Shown here: piece by piece, positions 52,872 through 61,459 of the stretch
Position numbering within the stretch: position 1 is the first letter of the stretch
Layout of the letters: every line of letters starts with the position of its first letter
Source of the DNA: JBLHZY01 sp050633265
GTDB taxonomy: Bacteria > Pseudomonadota > Alphaproteobacteria > Rhodobacterales > Rhodobacteraceae
Length of the DNA stretch: 64,000 nt
Assembly: GCA_050633265.1 (NCBI GenBank)
Contig: JBOEGE010000011.1
Span: forward strand, 1-64,000
Direction of reading: 5' to 3'
The notes under the pieces: generated by a model
Told to the model about the DNA's origin: nothing
Databases searched by the model: none
The model's input: only the letters and a program-made list of their open reading frames with translations
Made by a program: the position numbers and the translations under genes

Positions 52872-53744
52872 CTATTCGCTCTTGGTGAGAGAGGAGAGCA
52901 GCTCTGTCAGCTTGGCCGCAGAGCCCTGCATGGCCCCATCGAGCCAAGCGCGCAACCCATTGATAAAGCTAACATACCCGCTCAACACCCCTTCAAGCGC
53001 AGGGACAGCAGCAGCGATTTTGGGCGCAAATGCATAAAGCGCAACAGCCAACACAGCGATCAATATGATCAGCCCAAAGCCGCGGCCAAACCCATTGCGC
53101 CGCGCACCATTGCTGATGGCCTCTTCTTCCTCAAAAGCTTCGGCCTCTTCGCGATCCGAACTGGCGCGCAAGGTTGAGTTGATCTCTTCAATATCGGGCA
53201 GCAAATCGCGCCGCTTGCCCGAGCGCGCCGCGCCAGCACCGGCGCCCAGATCGCTTTCATCCACGCCGCGCAAACGGGCCATCCGCTCGCGCAGACCGCG
53301 CTTGGTGCTGCCTTCGGATGTGTTGCTCTCGTCAATGCCAAGGTCGGGCTGGGTTTCGAGCATATCATTCTCGGCGCGCCGGGCTTCGCTTTCGCGCGTT
53401 GCCTCATCGCGCAGAATATCCAAAACGCCATCATCAAGCTCGCGCCGGATAAATTCGCCGCGCGGCGCGGAATCATCGCCATCGCTTTCCTCTGAATCGT
53501 CGTCGGCTTCGTCTTGCGCAGGTTCATACTGCTGCTCAGGCTCTTGATCAGGCGCATTGGCTTGGGCCTCGGCCTGCTCATCAAGCTTCATCCCAAGCTC
53601 GTCTGCCAAATCCGCATCCTGATTGGCGGGGCGCTGAAACCAGGTATGGCCACAGTTGGAGCACTGCACATCACGCCCGCCATCGGGGATAACTTGCGCA
53701 TCAACTTCGTATTGCGCACCACAATTGGGACAAATCAGCCGCAT
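52872..53744 (-). CDS. Zinc-ribbon membrane protein (MJ0042-type finger)
   Basis: 290 residues from the ATG at 53744 (GAGGA upstream). The first 35 residues are a four-cysteine zinc ribbon (Cys5, Cys8, Cys28, Cys31). A long acidic, low-complexity region (about 45-125) and a charged linker follow, and one transmembrane helix lies near residue 220-240 (GFGLIILIAVLAVALYAFAP). The topology puts the ribbon in the cytosol and the C-terminus in the periplasm. It is divergent from ftsE. A role in division or envelope regulation is only suggested by position. Confidence 0.82.
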   Translation of the reverse strand: MRLICPNCGAQYEVDAQVIPDGGRDVQCSNCGHTWFQRPANQDADLADELGMKLDEQAEAQANAPDQEPEQQYEPAQDEADDDSEESDGDDSAPRGEFIRRELDDGVLDILRDEATRESEARRAENDMLETQPDLGIDESNTSEGSTKRGLRERMARLRGVDESDLGAGAGAARSGKRRDLLPDIEEINSTLRASSDREEAEAFEEEEAISNGARRNGFGRGFGLIILIAVLAVALYAFAPKIAAAVPALEGVLSGYVSFINGLRAWLDGAMQGSAAKLTELLSSLTKSE

Positions 53745-53797
53745 ATATTCCTCATTACCGTGACGCTTCGCGCCGGTTTTTCTGCCCATTTTCGCCA

Positions 53798-53809
53798 ATT
53801 GTTAACAAT
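53798..53809. promoter_or_regulatory. Palindrome between the zinc-ribbon gene and ftsE
   Basis: ATTGTT-AACAAT is a perfect 12-base palindrome, nearly extended on both sides by GCC and GGC. It lies 53 bases before the zinc-ribbon start and 93 bases before ftsE, where a shared operator would be expected. No cognate regulator is recognisable. It includes TTAAC, a half-site like that of CtrA. Confidence 0.4.
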
Positions 53810-53902
53810 GGCAATCGGATTGTCCAAGGTTTTGCGTTACAAAGATTGAAACAATCCGCAAGCTGAGGCAAAACTGTCGCGGCAGTATATGGGGAAATAG
53901 GC

Positions 53903-54574
53903 GTGATCGAGTTACAGGATGTGGCCTATGGCTACGGTGGAAGTGATCTTCTTACGAATGTGTCGCTGACGCTTGCGCCGGGATCGTTTTACTTTCTGAC
54001 AGGGCCTTCGGGCAGCGGCAAAACCACGTTTCTCAAGCTGTGCTACCGCGATTTATTGGCCAGTTCGGGGCGGGTGACGATCCTTGGCCAAGATGCGCGC
54101 TTGATGGAGCGCGATGATGTTGCCCTGTTGCGCCGGCGCATTGGCGTTGTGCATCAGGATTGCCAGTTTTTGGATCACCTTTCTGTCGCTGAAAACGTCG
54201 GCCTCCCGCTAACGGTCTCTGGCCGGGCAGAAGAGGCGGAAAACCTTGGGGAATTGCTCTCTTGGGTTGGCCTTTCAGACCATGCAAATGCCCGCCCGCC
54301 CGAGCTTTCCGGCGGCGAGCGCCAGAGGGTTGCTTTGGCGCGCGCGGTGATCATGTCGCCCGATGTTGTGATCGCGGATGAACCGACCGGAAACGTCGAT
54401 TGGGAGATGTCGCTGCGCCTACTCAGCCTGCTGGTTGAACTCAATCGCATGGGCAAAACCATCCTGATCGCGACCCATGATCTCAATCTTATCCGCGCCG
54501 CCAAGGCCCAAGTCGCAGCACGCGTTTTGCGCATTTCCAACAAAACATTGCAAGCCGCAGGAGCTGATCTATGA
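53903..54574 (+). CDS. ftsE: Cell division ATP-binding protein FtsE
   Basis: 223 residues from a GTG at 53903, with GGGGA seven bases upstream. The ABC motifs are Walker A GPSGSGKT (34-41), signature LSGGERQRVALARA, Walker B VVIADEPTGNVD and the switch histidine in ATHD. Together with FtsX it controls peptidoglycan hydrolysis at the division site. The ftsX start overlaps its stop (ATGA). Confidence 0.95.
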   Translation: MIELQDVAYGYGGSDLLTNVSLTLAPGSFYFLTGPSGSGKTTFLKLCYRDLLASSGRVTILGQDARLMERDDVALLRRRIGVVHQDCQFLDHLSVAENVGLPLTVSGRAEEAENLGELLSWVGLSDHANARPPELSGGERQRVALARAVIMSPDVVIADEPTGNVDWEMSLRLLSLLVELNRMGKTILIATHDLNLIRAAKAQVAARVLRISNKTLQAAGADL

Positions 54575-55476
54575 GTGCGGCGCTGAGACATATCGCGCGG
54601 ATGCTGGGCTTTGAAAGCTCGGCGGATCGCATCGTGCCGCCAACCGGCTTTACCGCGCAACTGACCCTCTTTACCGCAGGCGCCATGGCCTTTTTGGCGG
54701 TCTTTGCGCTGGCGCTTTCGCTGGCCACAGGGCGGCTTGCCGATCGCTGGGCATCCGAGCTGGCCATGACGGCCACCGTGCGCATCGCCGCCCCCGTTGG
54801 CCAGATGACAGCCCAAACCGCCGCCGCCCTCAAAGTGCTTGAAACAACGCCCGGCGTGGCCTCGGCGCGGGCCTTGGATACGGCCGAAGAACGCGCGCTT
54901 CTGGCCCCCTGGTTTGGGCCGGATCTGCCGCTTGATACTCTGCCCATCCCGCAATTGATCGAAGTGGTTGAAACCCCAGATGGCTATGATGCGCAAGGGC
55001 TGCGCCTGCGCCTTTCTGCCGAAGCGCCCGGCGCGGTTTTGGATGATCATACCCGCTGGCGCAAACCGCTGGTGCGGGCGGCTACGCGCCTGCGCGGGCT
55101 TGGGTTTCTCTCCATTCTGCTGATCGGCGCAGCCACCGGCGCGATGATCACGCTGGCCGCCAATGCAGCCCTTGCGGCCAACGCCCAAGTGATCCGGGTG
55201 ATGCGCCTTGTCGGGGCGGAGGATGCTTATATCGCGGGCGCATTCGTGCGCCGCTTTACCCTGCGCGCGCTGCTCGGGGCGATTATCGGCACAGCTGTTG
55301 CGATGATTGCCATCACCTTTTTGCCAAGCGCGGGCGGGCAGGGCAGCTTCCTGACTGGGCTTGGCTTTAAGGGGGCGCAATGGCTTGCCCCGCTGCTGAT
55401 CCCGCTGCTTGCTGCAAGCGTTGCTTTCGGCGCAACCCGCATGGCCGCAAGGCGCACTTTACGAGGCTTGATGTAA
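54571..55476 (+). CDS. ftsX: Cell division protein FtsX
   Basis: 301 residues with four transmembrane helices (about 28-52, 180-205, 225-250, 268-290) and a periplasmic domain between the first two, as in the family. AANAQVIRVMRLVGAEDAYI is the conserved loop that meets FtsE. Its stop shares a base with the next start (TAATG), so ftsE-ftsX-acyltransferase form one coupled operon. Confidence 0.93.
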   Translation: MSAALRHIARMLGFESSADRIVPPTGFTAQLTLFTAGAMAFLAVFALALSLATGRLADRWASELAMTATVRIAAPVGQMTAQTAAALKVLETTPGVASARALDTAEERALLAPWFGPDLPLDTLPIPQLIEVVETPDGYDAQGLRLRLSAEAPGAVLDDHTRWRKPLVRAATRLRGLGFLSILLIGAATGAMITLAANAALAANAQVIRVMRLVGAEDAYIAGAFVRRFTLRALLGAIIGTAVAMIAITFLPSAGGQGSFLTGLGFKGAQWLAPLLIPLLAASVAFGATRMAARRTLRGLM

Positions 55477-56225
55477 TGAAAAACCCGATCCAATGGTTGC
55501 TCTCGATTGTCTTTATTCTTCAGATGTATCTGGTGATGATCGTGATGGCGGCGGCCTATTATCCGCTGGCGCTGTTTGATGCGCGCTATGCCTTTCACGC
55601 GGTTCGGACCTATTGCCGCTATGTGCGTTTTTCGGCGCGCTGGCTGATCGGGCTGCGCACTGAAATCCGCGGAGAAACCCCTCAGGGCGAGGTTCTTATT
55701 GCCTCAAAGCATCAGAGCTTTCTTGATATTATCCTGATCGTTTCGGTCGCGCCGCGCCCCAAATTCATCATGAAAAAGCAAATCCTCTGGACCCCGATCG
55801 TTGGCTTCTTTGCCAAGCGGATGCGCTGCGTTGCGGTGGATCGTGGCAAGCGCGGCGTGGCGATTAAACAGATGGTTGAGGATGTCAAAAACAACAACGC
55901 TGACCCTGCCCAACTGATCATCTTTCCGCAAGGAACCCGCGTCGCCGCCGGCGCCCATCTGCCCTACAAAATCGGCACGGCTGTGCTCTATGAACAAACT
56001 GGCCAAGCCTGTGTTCCGGCAGCGACGAACGTTGGGGTTTTCTGGCCGCGCCACGGCTTTTATCGCAAGCGCGGATTGGCCATCCTTGAGTTTTTGCCCG
56101 TGATCGAACCGGGCCTCTCGAAAGAAGATTTCATGACCCGTTTGGAGGCAGATATCGAGACAGCGTCGGATGCCTTGATGCATGAAGCGGGCTTTGATTT
56201 GCCCGCAAAGGCGATTGAAAAATAG
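55476..56225 (+). CDS. Lysophospholipid acyltransferase (PlsC family)
   Basis: 249 residues. An N-terminal membrane segment (about 8-33) precedes the acyltransferase domain. It holds HQSFLD (His79-x4-Asp84), the catalytic HX4D motif, and FPQGTR near residue 150, the glycerol-phosphate site. It probably acylates 1-acyl-glycerol 3-phosphate. Linkage to ftsEX is seen in other alphaproteobacteria, tying lipid supply to division. Confidence 0.92.
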   Translation: MKNPIQWLLSIVFILQMYLVMIVMAAAYYPLALFDARYAFHAVRTYCRYVRFSARWLIGLRTEIRGETPQGEVLIASKHQSFLDIILIVSVAPRPKFIMKKQILWTPIVGFFAKRMRCVAVDRGKRGVAIKQMVEDVKNNNADPAQLIIFPQGTRVAAGAHLPYKIGTAVLYEQTGQACVPAATNVGVFWPRHGFYRKRGLAILEFLPVIEPGLSKEDFMTRLEADIETASDALMHEAGFDLPAKAIEK

Positions 56226-56234
56226 GAAAGAGCA

Positions 56235-56840
56235 ATGGATTTCATTCAAGATATCAACGCGCTAGAGGTAATTTACTCTCGCCCACCAAGCGATGCAGCG
56301 ATGCGCAAAGTCGCCCGCCGCCTCACGCCGCAATACGCCAAATGGATCGAGGCTTCGCGCTTTTGTGTTGTCTCAACGGTTGGGCCCGAGGGCGCTGATG
56401 GTTCGCCGCGTGGCGATGAAGGCCCTGTTGTGCGTGCCCTTGATCCAGGCACTTTGGCCATGCCCGATTGGCGGGGCAATAATCGGGTCGATACCCTGCG
56501 CAATATCGTGCGCGACGGGCGAATTGCGCTGCTGTTTCTCGTGCCCGGATCGCGCGGCACTGTGCGGGTAAATGGGCGCGCCAAACTCACGGCGGACGCG
56601 GACCTATGCAAAAGCTTTGCGCGCGGGGATGCGCAGCCGAGTACCGTGATCGTGATTGAAATCGAAGAGATCTATATCCAATGCGCACGCGCTATTATGC
56701 GCTCGGCTCTTTGGGAAAGCACTGTGCCTGAGGGCCTGCCGAGCTTTGGCGATATCATTGATGAAATCACCCAAGGCGAGATCGACGGCGCATCCTTTGA
56801 TCAAGAATGGCCCGCGCGCGCCCGCGAGAGCATGTGGTAG
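56235..56840 (+). CDS. Pyridoxamine-5'-phosphate-oxidase-like FMN protein (MSMEG_1061 type)
   Basis: 201 residues. The split-barrel FMN fold is seen in FCVVSTVGPEGADGSPRGDEG, MPDWRGNNRVDTLRNI and IALLFLVPGSRGTVRVNGRA. The SPRGD and GNNR-DT pairs fit the MSMEG_1061 subgroup. A pyridoxal or flavin-linked reduction is likely; the substrate is not known. AGGAAAG precedes the start, nine bases after the acyltransferase gene, so it may be the operon's last member. Confidence 0.85.
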   Translation: MDFIQDINALEVIYSRPPSDAAMRKVARRLTPQYAKWIEASRFCVVSTVGPEGADGSPRGDEGPVVRALDPGTLAMPDWRGNNRVDTLRNIVRDGRIALLFLVPGSRGTVRVNGRAKLTADADLCKSFARGDAQPSTVIVIEIEEIYIQCARAIMRSALWESTVPEGLPSFGDIIDEITQGEIDGASFDQEWPARARESMW

Positions 56841-56850
56841 CCAGAGGCGC

Positions 56851-57813
56851 CTAAGCCGCCAGCCCCTTTGAGCCGATATCAAGGAATTTGCTGCGCCGCT
56901 CCGCCAAAAGCGCCTCCGGCTTCTTCTTGGAGAGGTCTTTGACCATCGCCTCAAGCGCCTTGCCAACAGAGGCAATCGCCGCATCGCGATCCCGCTGTGC
57001 GCCGCCCATTGGCTCTTTGATAATCTGATCAATCACGCCAAGCTTATGCAAATCCTGGGCCGTCAGGCGCATCGCCTCGGCCGCTTCGCGCATCTTGCCC
57101 GCGTCTTTCCATAGGATCGATGCGCAGCCCTCTGGCGTGATCACCGAATAGATCGAATGCTCCAACATGGCGACCTTATTGGCCGTTGCAAAAGCCACAG
57201 CCCCGCCCGATCCGCCTTCGCCAACAATCACCGAAATCAGCGGCACTTTGATCTGCAAACATTTCTCGGTCGAACGCGCAATCGCCTCGGATTGGCCGCG
57301 CTCTTCTGCGCCCTTGCCCGGGTATGCGCCTGGTGTATCGACAATCGTAATCACCGGAATGCCAAAGCGCCCGGCCAGATCCATCAAACGGATCGCCTTG
57401 CGATAGCCCTCAGGGCGCGCCATGCCGAAATTGCGCTCAATCCGGCTCTTGGTATCGCTGCCCTTCTCATGGCCAATGACCATCACAGGCGTATCGCCAA
57501 GCCGCGCGAGCCCGCCCATAACCGCATGATCATCAGCAAAGTTGCGATCACCCGCAAGCGGGGTGTATTCGGTAAACAACGCCTCGATATAATCTTTGCA
57601 ATGGGGGCGATCCGGATGGCGCGCCACCTGGCATTTGCGCCAAGGGGTTAGATCCTTGTAAAGATCGCGCAGCATGTCCGCGGCCTTCTTATCCAAAGCG
57701 GCCGCTTCTTTCTCAACATCCATCTCTTCATTGGCCCGCGCCATGGCACGCAGCTCTTCTGCCTTGCCCTCAATCTCGGCCAATGGTTTTTCAAATTCGA
57801 GATAGTTGTTCAT
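56851..57813 (-). CDS. accA: Acetyl-CoA carboxylase carboxyltransferase subunit alpha
   Basis: 320 residues from the ATG at 57813 (GGAG upstream). The N-terminal helical region (FEKPLAEIEGKAEELRAMA) and the crotonase-like core with RPEGYRKAIRLM, TIVDTPGAYPGKGAEERGQSEAIA and EGGSGGAVA are typical. With AccD it carries out the second half-reaction, moving the carboxyl group from biotin to acetyl-CoA. The start lies 128 bases from the divergent next gene. Confidence 0.97.
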   Translation of the reverse strand: MNNYLEFEKPLAEIEGKAEELRAMARANEEMDVEKEAAALDKKAADMLRDLYKDLTPWRKCQVARHPDRPHCKDYIEALFTEYTPLAGDRNFADDHAVMGGLARLGDTPVMVIGHEKGSDTKSRIERNFGMARPEGYRKAIRLMDLAGRFGIPVITIVDTPGAYPGKGAEERGQSEAIARSTEKCLQIKVPLISVIVGEGGSGGAVAFATANKVAMLEHSIYSVITPEGCASILWKDAGKMREAAEAMRLTAQDLHKLGVIDQIIKEPMGGAQRDRDAAIASVGKALEAMVKDLSKKKPEALLAERRSKFLDIGSKGLAA

Positions 57814-57941
57814 CACACGCTCCAGCAAACTCTCTGCCCTTTATATGGCCGGACACGCAGCGCATTGCAACTCAGCATGATTTGCGAAATGGCATGGCGC
57901 ATTGTATCTTTGTTGAAACTTTGCGTGAAGGGGGATGTCCG

Positions 57942-58574
57942 ATGGATAAACTCGATTTCAAAAAGGCCGACAAAGCCTTCTATTCCGGCAAACAAACCCG
58001 CTGGGATCATATCACCCTACCCGAGCTTTCTTTCCTTGCAATTGAAGGCAAAGGCGCCCCAGAAGGCCCGGTCTACGCCGCTGCCCTCGCCGCGCTCTAT
58101 CCGCTGGCCTATGGGCTGAAATTCGCGGCCAAAGACCAAGGCAAAGATTTTGTCGTCCCGCCCCTAGAGGCGCTCTGGTGGTCACAAAAGCTGGATGCCT
58201 ATACCCAAGGGCGGCGCGACGAATGGCAATGGCAAGCCCTGCTGCGGATGCCCGATTTCATCACCAAAGAAATGCTAAACGACATCCGCAAAGCAACAAC
58301 CGCCAAACTCACCAAAAAGCTCGGTGCATCTGCGCTTCCGCCGCTTGATCAAGTCGCCCTGACGCCGATCAAAGAAGGCCCCTGCCTGCAAACGCTTCAT
58401 ATTGGCTCCTACGCCGATGAGGCCCCCGTTCTCGCAGCATTGCACGACGAAATCATGCCCAAACAAGGCCTGACCTTCGCCGGCCCCCACCATGAGATTT
58501 ACCTCTCCGATCCGCGCAAAACCGCGCCCGAAAAGCTCAAAACCATCCTGCGCCAGCCGGTCAAACCCGCCTAA
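57942..58574 (+). CDS. GyrI-like small-molecule-binding domain protein
   Basis: 210 residues from the ATG at 57942 with a G-run upstream. The N-terminal half (MDKLDFKKADKAFYSGKQ, then ELSFLAIEGKGAPEGPVYAAALAALYPLAYGLKF) and the C-terminal LQTLHIGSYADEAPVLAALH and YLSDPRKTAPEKLKTILR fit the GyrI-like/SOUL-like effector-binding fold, without a DNA-binding part. The ligand is unknown. Confidence 0.83.
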   Translation: MDKLDFKKADKAFYSGKQTRWDHITLPELSFLAIEGKGAPEGPVYAAALAALYPLAYGLKFAAKDQGKDFVVPPLEALWWSQKLDAYTQGRRDEWQWQALLRMPDFITKEMLNDIRKATTAKLTKKLGASALPPLDQVALTPIKEGPCLQTLHIGSYADEAPVLAALHDEIMPKQGLTFAGPHHEIYLSDPRKTAPEKLKTILRQPVKPA

Positions 58575-58664
58575 CAAACCAGCGCGCCATCCCCGCCAAA
58601 GCACTGGCCCCCCAAGCCCAGATCGCTAAGCTGGCGCAAATCCAAATCCATAAGGATACCCAAA

Positions 58665-59102
58665 ATGAACCGCCTCATTCTCGCCGCCGCCGCGCTTGCC
58701 CTCTTGCCGCTCACCGCCCATTCCGCCGATATTCGCTTGGGCGACGACTCCAGCGAATACGCCAACGATGGCGAATGCGATGATCGCCGTTTTCGCGGCC
58801 CAGGCGTTACGGAAGAAATGGATTGGGCCGATGCAACCCATGACGCAACCGATTGCCAATCACTCCTGAAGGCCGGAAAAATCTCGCTCTGGATCGAAGC
58901 CGATGCGCTCAAAGCAACCCAATGCAGCGCGATTGATTTTGGCTCCAACGCTTCGGAATACTCCGATGATGGCGTCTGCGATGATCCCCGCTTTGAAGGC
59001 TGGGCCGCCGCCGAAATCCTAAGCGCCGATGATAAAAACAAAGACGCAAATGATTGCCGCCGCCTGTGCGATTACGGCCTCATCGGCCTGCGCGATTATT
59101 AA
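58665..59102 (+). CDS. Secreted protein with a duplicated DGxCDDxRF motif
   Basis: 145 residues. A signal peptide ends near residue 20 (LAAAALALLPLTAHSA). Two repeats follow: SSEYANDGECDDRRF (about 29-43) and ASEYSDDGVCDDPRF (about 96-110), each followed some 20 residues later by D-A-T/N-D-C. Acidic side chains and a regular cysteine pair per unit suggest a metal- or calcium-bound loop closed by a disulfide. The same motif occurs as an add-on to secreted proteases in other alphaproteobacteria, to my memory; here it stands alone, twice. Confidence 0.78.
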   Translation: MNRLILAAAALALLPLTAHSADIRLGDDSSEYANDGECDDRRFRGPGVTEEMDWADATHDATDCQSLLKAGKISLWIEADALKATQCSAIDFGSNASEYSDDGVCDDPRFEGWAAAEILSADDKNKDANDCRRLCDYGLIGLRDY

Positions 59103-59110
59103 AAACCCAT

Positions 59111-59135
59111 GGGCTTTTTCTTGGCCCAAATACTC
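59111..59135 (-). repeat. Gene-end element copy A (behind mcl1)
   Basis: On the minus strand the sequence is GAGTATTTG-GGCCAAGAAAAAG-CCC. It lies after the mcl1 stop codon and after the terminator hairpin at 59142-59172. It is nearly identical to copy B at 63372-63397, with a one-base insertion between them over the first 22 bases. It also falls nine bases after the convergent gene ending at 59102. Confidence 0.7.
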
Positions 59136-59141
59136 AAATCA

Positions 59142-59172
59142 AAAGGGCCGCAGCGCAATGCTCCGGCCCTTT
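59142..59172. terminator. Bidirectional intrinsic terminator between the secreted-protein gene and mcl1
   Basis: AAAGGGCCG (59142-59150), a 13-base loop, CGGCCCTTT (59164-59172): a perfect 9-bp stem. A-rich sequence on its left gives a T-run for minus-strand transcripts, and TTT-C-T on the right serves the plus strand. Both flanking genes converge on it. Confidence 0.82.
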
Positions 59173-59200
59173 CTCAATTCCATCGCGCCAAAAACAGCGC

Positions 59201-60157
59201 TTATCCAGCAAGCAATTCCGACTGGCTTACAATAACTTCGGCCTGCTTGATGGAGGCAATATCAACCAAACGCCCCTTATAAACAGTCGCGCCCTCGCCA
59301 TTGGCCTTGGCCGCTTCCATCGCCGCCAAAATCTCGCGCGCCTCGGCAACGGCCGCCTCTGAGGGTGTGAAAACTTCATTGGCCAAAGCGATCTGCTTGG
59401 GGTGGATCGCCCATTTGCCAACCATGCCCAAAGTCGCCGAGCGATAAGCCTGCGCGCGATAGCCCTCATCATCCGAAAAATCGCCAAACGGCCCATCAAC
59501 CGGCAAAAGCCCATGCGTGCGGCAGGCGGCAACGATGGCCGTCTGCGCCCAATGCCAAGGATCAGACCAAAACTTTTCGCCCTCGCGCAGCATGTAATAG
59601 TTTTCCTGCGTGCCGCCGATCCCGGTGGTCTGCATCCCCATGGAGGCGGCGAAATCCGCCGCGCCAAGGCTCATCGCTTGCATGCGCGGCGAGGCGGCGG
59701 CAATCTCTTCAACATGCGAAAGCCCCGCAGCGCTCTCGATAATCACCTCAAACCCGATCCGCTTCTTGCGCCCCTTGGCCGCTTCAATCGCCGTCACAAG
59801 CGCATCAACCGCATAGATATCCGCAGCACAGCCCACTTTGGGGATCATAATCTGATCAAGCCGGTCGCCTGCCTGTTCGAGCAAATCAACCACATCGCGG
59901 TACCAATAAGGCGTGTCCAGCCCGTTGATCCGAACGGCCAGCGTCTTGTTGCCCCAATCCACATCACTGATCGCTTCAATGATATTTTTGCGCGCTTGTG
60001 GCTTGTCATTCGGCGCAACAGCATCCTCAAGATCAAGGTTGATCACATCCGCCGCAGAGGCCGCCATCTTGGGGAACAGCTTGGTGTTGGAGCCGGGTCC
60101 AAAGAGCTGGCAGCGGTTGGGGCGGGCAGGGGGCGTTGGCTGAAGACGGAACGACAT
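59201..60157 (-). CDS. mcl1: L-malyl-CoA/beta-methylmalyl-CoA lyase
   Basis: 318 residues from the ATG at 60157, the same length as the characterised Rhodobacter enzyme and very close to it by eye from SFRLQPTPPARPNRCQLFG to the C-terminus. CitE-like features are DVINLDLEDAVAP, VRINGLDTPYWYRD, IESAAGLSHVEEI and GKWAIHPKQI. It cleaves methylmalyl-CoA to glyoxylate and propionyl-CoA and forms or cleaves malyl-CoA, key steps of the ethylmalonyl-CoA pathway for acetate-type growth. The 288-base region to dgcN is promoter territory for both genes and shows no open frame. Confidence 0.97.
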   Translation of the reverse strand: MSFRLQPTPPARPNRCQLFGPGSNTKLFPKMAASAADVINLDLEDAVAPNDKPQARKNIIEAISDVDWGNKTLAVRINGLDTPYWYRDVVDLLEQAGDRLDQIMIPKVGCAADIYAVDALVTAIEAAKGRKKRIGFEVIIESAAGLSHVEEIAAASPRMQAMSLGAADFAASMGMQTTGIGGTQENYYMLREGEKFWSDPWHWAQTAIVAACRTHGLLPVDGPFGDFSDDEGYRAQAYRSATLGMVGKWAIHPKQIALANEVFTPSEAAVAEAREILAAMEAAKANGEGATVYKGRLVDIASIKQAEVIVSQSELLAG

Positions 60158-60445
60158 CGGCAGACCTTTCGGTAAGGAAATTGCGTTTAGCTTTCTCGCA
60201 GAGTTATTAAATTGCGCCCTGCCACGCAAGGCGATTCTGCACTGCGGCGGAGCCATGTCGCTGCGCAAAAACGGCGCGGCGCGCAGGATAGCTCCGCTGC
60301 ATTTCTTGGCCTGCGCATAATATCCCGAAAACCTGCCATAAGACGCAAGAATCTTCTAAAATGCCGCCGTGCTTTCGAAAAGGAACGAAATAATCCCGCT
60401 CAATCCGGTGCAAACTCCTGCCAAATCAGAACCCGGAGAGCGATC

Positions 60446-61447
60446 ATGATCAAAACCCCATACCTCCTCTTTCTCGGCGATGCTGCCGATCCTCTGGCCG
60501 CCAAAGTGGCGCAAGGCATCCGCGATTGGCGCCCCGAATTTGCGCTTGGCCAGCTGCGCCTTGAGGGCTGCAAAGCCGATATGGGCCTGCCCGATATGAC
60601 CCTTGAAGAAGCCTATGCAGCGGGCGCACGCACCATGGTAATCGGTGTGGCCAATCGCGGCGGGGTAATCTCGCCGGAATGGCGCGCAGTGCTTAATGCA
60701 GCGCTTGAGGCGGGCTTTGATCTGGCTTCGGGCCTGCACAATCTGCTGCGCGATGATCTTGAGCTTTCGGTCAATGCCGGCCGCTTTGGGCGCGAATTGC
60801 ACGATGTGCGCGTGCCAAGCGTTGCCTATCCCATTGCCGATGGCACCCCGCGCACAGGCAAGCGCTGCTTGACCGTTGGCACGGATTGCTCGGTCGGCAA
60901 AATGTATACATCCCTTGCGATTGATACCGAAATGCGCGCCCGCGGGATGAATAGCGACTTTCGCGCAACCGGCCAAACCGGCATTCTGATTACAGGTGAA
61001 GGCGTGCCTTTGGATGCGGTTGTGGCTGATTTCATGGCCGGATCAATAGAATGGTTAACCCCTAATGCCGCGCCCGATCACTGGGATATTATCGAGGGGC
61101 AAGGCAGCCTGTTCCATATCTCATATTCCGGTGTCACGCTCGCGCTGATCCACGGCGGCCAGCCCGATGCGCTGATCCTGTGCCACGAGCCAACCCGCAC
61201 CCATATGCGCGGCCTGCCGGGCTATGCGGTGCCGACGTTGGAAGCGCTGCGCGATGTCGCCTTGCCACTGGCGCGTTTTGCCAATGCGGGCTGCAAGGTT
61301 GTTGGGATTTCGATCAACACCAAGGGGATGAGCGATGAAGAGGCGGCAAAATATCTCTCGGAAACCGAGCAGCGCACAGGCCTGCCCACGGTTGACCCGT
61401 TCCGCCAAGGCGCGGGGCGGCTGGTTGATGCGCTCGCTGCGATCTGA
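60446..61447 (+). CDS. dgcN: DgcN-type D-glutamate N-acetyltransferase (formerly DUF1611)
   Basis: 333 residues from the ATG at 60446 (GGAGAG upstream). An N-terminal Rossmann-like domain (YLLFLGDAADPLAAKVAQG, VIGVANRGGVI) precedes a P-loop domain with GTDCSVGKM at 145-153 and DIIEGQGSLFHISYSG. Proteins of this family were named DgcN in marine bacteria, where they N-acetylate D-glutamate in a route with the racemase DgcA. The next two genes, a DgcA homologue and a D-amino-acid aminotransferase, support that job. No regulator gene is adjacent. Confidence 0.84.
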   Translation: MIKTPYLLFLGDAADPLAAKVAQGIRDWRPEFALGQLRLEGCKADMGLPDMTLEEAYAAGARTMVIGVANRGGVISPEWRAVLNAALEAGFDLASGLHNLLRDDLELSVNAGRFGRELHDVRVPSVAYPIADGTPRTGKRCLTVGTDCSVGKMYTSLAIDTEMRARGMNSDFRATGQTGILITGEGVPLDAVVADFMAGSIEWLTPNAAPDHWDIIEGQGSLFHISYSGVTLALIHGGQPDALILCHEPTRTHMRGLPGYAVPTLEALRDVALPLARFANAGCKVVGISINTKGMSDEEAAKYLSETEQRTGLPTVDPFRQGAGRLVDALAAI

Positions 61448-61459
61448 GATGCTGCGCGC

